Assembly: GCA_020444425.1 (NCBI GenBank)
Contig: JAHLLB010000001.1
Location: forward strand, 330,938 to 394,937
Length of the DNA stretch: 64,000 nt
Direction of reading: 5' to 3'
Origin: a bacterium
Lineage (GTDB): Bacteria > Electryoneota > Electryoneia > Electryoneales > Electryoneaceae
Both the position numbers and the translations under genes were made by a program. This document shows, piece after piece, positions 61,928 to 64,000 of this stretch. Within the stretch, counting starts at the first letter, position 1. The number at the start of each line of letters is the position of its first letter. The notes beneath the pieces are model-generated. The model searched no databases and had not been told where the DNA came from. It saw only the letters and a list, made by a program, of their open reading frames with translations.

Positions 61928-64000
61928 ATGCAGCGAATTCCAGTGATACTCACATTATGCCTGTTGCTTGCCCTGCCGGCATTTGCAGTGGAAGTGAGCC
62001 AGAATGGCGAAGCACCGCAACCGGAGTGGCAGTCGATGCCGGTCGGGACGACGTACGACGGTCTCATCCAGCAGTATCCGTTCCTGGATGTCGAACAGAC
62101 CGATCTCGATCCGGGTGTCAGTCCGGAAGGTGACTACCTCGGTGCGGTGGCCTTCACCCGTGATGGCACGCGGATGTTCCTCTCCAGCCGGATGACGGAC
62201 AACATCGACGTCTTCGACGCCGCGACCTACGACCACCTCGCGACGATCGATGTCGGCACGCAGCCGTGCTACATGGACTGCAGCGACGACTATCTGGTCG
62301 TATCGTGTTCGTTCTCGGATGAAGTCTACGTCATCGATCTCGACGGCTACTCCACCGCCGGTGTGTTCGCGACCCAGGAACAGCCGTGGGTGGTGCATGT
62401 CAACGACGCAGGTACCTATGCCTATGTCGGCTGCGACATCGATAACTACCTCGAAGTCATCAATTTGAACACGCTGACACACGAACACACGTGGCCGAAC
62501 TTCCCGATCTGGTTGTCGTCGTTTGCCTTCAATTCGGAGTCCGGCCGTTCGATGGTCAAGTTCACCGACTTCCTCGTGGTGCCGTTCACCGACCTGCTGA
62601 TGGTTGCCGACGGTGATGACAACATCTTCTTCTTCAACGGTCAGACCGGGAACGTGGACTTCACGATCAGCGGTGTCGGGGATGTGCGTGCGCTGGACAT
62701 CGCAGGCGACCTCAACGGCGCCGTGGCGTTGACCAATGCAAACCCGGCAGTAGTACACCAGATCACGCTCAACACCTACCACATCGTGCAGTCGTACACG
62801 ATTACCGGTGAATCACCGAGTTTCTACGGCCTCGGCTGCAACCAGGACGCGACAAAGGCCTACCTCGGCCTCAGCGGCAACGTCAGCTGCCTCGTCGACT
62901 TCGAGGACAACGAACACGTCATTTTCAGCGACACGTACACCGCCTTCTGGGTCGGGACGTCGTACGATCATCAGTATGCGGTGAGTGGGCAGTACCGTTT
63001 CAGCCTCATCGACTTCGACACCGAATCCATCGTCGGCTCGTACTGGGGTTACAGCCAGTGGCTGGGCGCGGTTTCGTCGAACTCGTACCTCGCGATTGGC
63101 ATGGACCCGATGACGCATGAAGGCCTGTACGCTTACGACTTCAGTACGCCGAACTCGATCCAGTTCGACAACAGCATGGTCGCCGGCAGCGCTCCGGAAG
63201 GGGACGCGCCCCGCCGTGCGGCAATCACCCTGGACGGCAACAAGGCAGTCGTCTGCAACGTCATCTCCGACAACATCTCGATCATGAACCTGAACACCGG
63301 CGCCGTGGAAGCGATTTTACCGATCGGCGACCGTGTCCAGGATGTCGCGATCACGCATGACGGCGAAACGGCGGTCGTCTGCGGGATGAACACGAACTCG
63401 GTGTTCATCGTCGACCTGACCACGAATACGATTGTCGCGGAGGTGCCGACGGGCACCCGTCCCGGGACCGTCGCGATTCATCCGGATGACACCTACGCCT
63501 ATGTCGGGAACATCTCGAGCAACACGGTGTCTCAGATCTTTCTCAGCGGTGCCAGCAGCTTCGAAGTTGCAGAAGCAGGTTGCGGCGTGATCGGTGTGGT
63601 CTGGGCAGCGTATGGTGTGTCCAGCGATATCAAGGTCAGCCCGGACGGAAATGAGGTGCTGGTCGCGGCGTCGTTTGACGATCTCGTGTACGTCTTTGAC
63701 GCCGGCAACCTGGACCTGCTGACCACCATCCCGACCGGCGACTTCCCGTTGCAGATCGCGTTTGATGGGACAGGCAACCGTGCCATCGTCACCAACTACT
63801 TCAGCGACAACTACACGGTGATGGACATCGACGGTGCCAGCTCCTCCCTGTTCGCGACGGTTGCGGCTGGTGACGCGCCGCTGCGTGTCGGCTACAACGC
63901 CGCGACTGATCAGTTCGGGATCGGCAACTACACCGGCAAGACGGTCTCGATGGTGGATGCGGTGACGGGTGGCGTGGTCAACACCATCAGCTACTCGACC
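61928..64000 (+). CDS. Secreted YVTN-type beta-propeller protein, partial at right edge
   Basis: ATG 61928, preceded by AAAGGAG at six bases, opens a frame with no stop to the end of the window (691 codons). Signal peptide PVILTLCLLLALPAFA. Repeats of about 42 residues in YVTN/surface-layer style are clearest in the second half (DGNKAVVCNVISDNISIMNL, DGETAVVCGMNTNSVFIVDL, DDTYAYVGNISSNTVSQIF, DGNEVLVAASFDDLVYVFD). The C-terminus is missing, so the presence of a sorting tail cannot be judged. It continues the run of secreted propeller genes and is GC-rich. Confidence 0.87.
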   Translation, partial: MQRIPVILTLCLLLALPAFAVEVSQNGEAPQPEWQSMPVGTTYDGLIQQYPFLDVEQTDLDPGVSPEGDYLGAVAFTRDGTRMFLSSRMTDNIDVFDAATYDHLATIDVGTQPCYMDCSDDYLVVSCSFSDEVYVIDLDGYSTAGVFATQEQPWVVHVNDAGTYAYVGCDIDNYLEVINLNTLTHEHTWPNFPIWLSSFAFNSESGRSMVKFTDFLVVPFTDLLMVADGDDNIFFFNGQTGNVDFTISGVGDVRALDIAGDLNGAVALTNANPAVVHQITLNTYHIVQSYTITGESPSFYGLGCNQDATKAYLGLSGNVSCLVDFEDNEHVIFSDTYTAFWVGTSYDHQYAVSGQYRFSLIDFDTESIVGSYWGYSQWLGAVSSNSYLAIGMDPMTHEGLYAYDFSTPNSIQFDNSMVAGSAPEGDAPRRAAITLDGNKAVVCNVISDNISIMNLNTGAVEAILPIGDRVQDVAITHDGETAVVCGMNTNSVFIVDLTTNTIVAEVPTGTRPGTVAIHPDDTYAYVGNISSNTVSQIFLSGASSFEVAEAGCGVIGVVWAAYGVSSDIKVSPDGNEVLVAASFDDLVYVFDAGNLDLLTTIPTGDFPLQIAFDGTGNRAIVTNYFSDNYTVMDIDGASSSLFATVAAGDAPLRVGYNAATDQFGIGNYTGKTVSMVDAVTGGVVNTISYST

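Noticed and set aside
1..64000. Type IX secretion machinery
   Set aside because: Many C-terminal sorting-like domains are present, but no GldK/L/M/N, SprA or PorV-like gene was found, so the export route remains open.
1..64000. Prophage, integrase, defence island or complete insertion sequence
   Set aside because: No transposase, integrase, capsid, restriction or toxin-antitoxin gene was recognised; only small non-coding repeats.

Overview
The window is about 58-60% GC overall and comes from an uncultured-type Gram-negative bacterium. At least ten large secreted proteins carry an N-terminal signal peptide and, in most cases, a C-terminal module of the YPNPFNPST / LASGLYF type (FlgD-Ig-like, resembling type IX secretion sorting domains). 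This style, together with FG-GAP, LVIVD, LamG and subtilisin proteins bearing the same tail, is typical of candidate phyla of the FCB group (relatives of Zixibacteria, Eisenbacteria, Latescibacteria and KSB1). Phylum placement is inference: there is no rRNA or ribosomal protein here, and no gene for the secretion machinery itself.

Layout. 1-2732: end of a HEAT-repeat membrane protein, a cyclic-nucleotide-binding-like protein and a receiver-only response regulator. 2874-4847: an AT-rich beta-helix surface protein. 5099-12155 (minus): a tripartite RND efflux set (RND pump, lipoprotein adaptor, and a TolC protein fused to an ABC substrate-binding-like domain). 12500-12831: a 54-bp tandem repeat and a GGGGACACTT hairpin. 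12893-15898 (minus): a subtilisin. 16448-18616: argF and a MEMO1-family gene. 18793-20760: a YyaL/SSP411-type protein without its usual thioredoxin cysteines. 20821-24030: a large secreted repeat protein. 24170-26669: DUF202, DUF4390-like and NtrY-like histidine kinase genes, overlapping or abutting. 26848-27345 (minus): a GIY-YIG protein.

27616-31117 (minus) is the most unusual metabolic locus: three overlapping genes for a C39-like cysteine peptidase, a RimK-like ATP-grasp ligase with an extra N-terminal domain, and a GCS2-type carboxylate-amine ligase. It looks like an amidoligase system whose product is unknown. 31234-33323 (minus) pairs a DUF6029-like outer-membrane barrel with a TlpA-type redoxin. 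33522-36647 (minus) is a second subtilisin. 37122-37195 is tRNA-Arg(ACG). 37522-43819 holds two secreted proteins with sorting tails, a small exported protein and a YgjP-like metallohydrolase. 44403-47941 (minus) is a pair of M14 carboxypeptidase paralogues, one intact and one without its zinc ligands; a PutP-like symporter follows on the other strand.

49976-64000 is a tandem run of six secreted beta-propeller or lectin-like proteins (FG-GAP x3, LVIVD, LamG, YVTN), mostly with their own terminators. Two neighbours share a perfectly identical 212-bp 3' end although their bodies differ strongly in sequence and base composition, which suggests cassette-like exchange of the sorting domain. Seven proteins of the window share a roughly 100-residue domain just before the sorting tail (or, in one case, in its place) that I cannot assign to a named family. 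Intergenic DNA is rich in small repeats: REP-like palindromes, heptanucleotide tracts, a 14-bp array and a 54-bp array. No phage, CRISPR array or complete transposon was seen.
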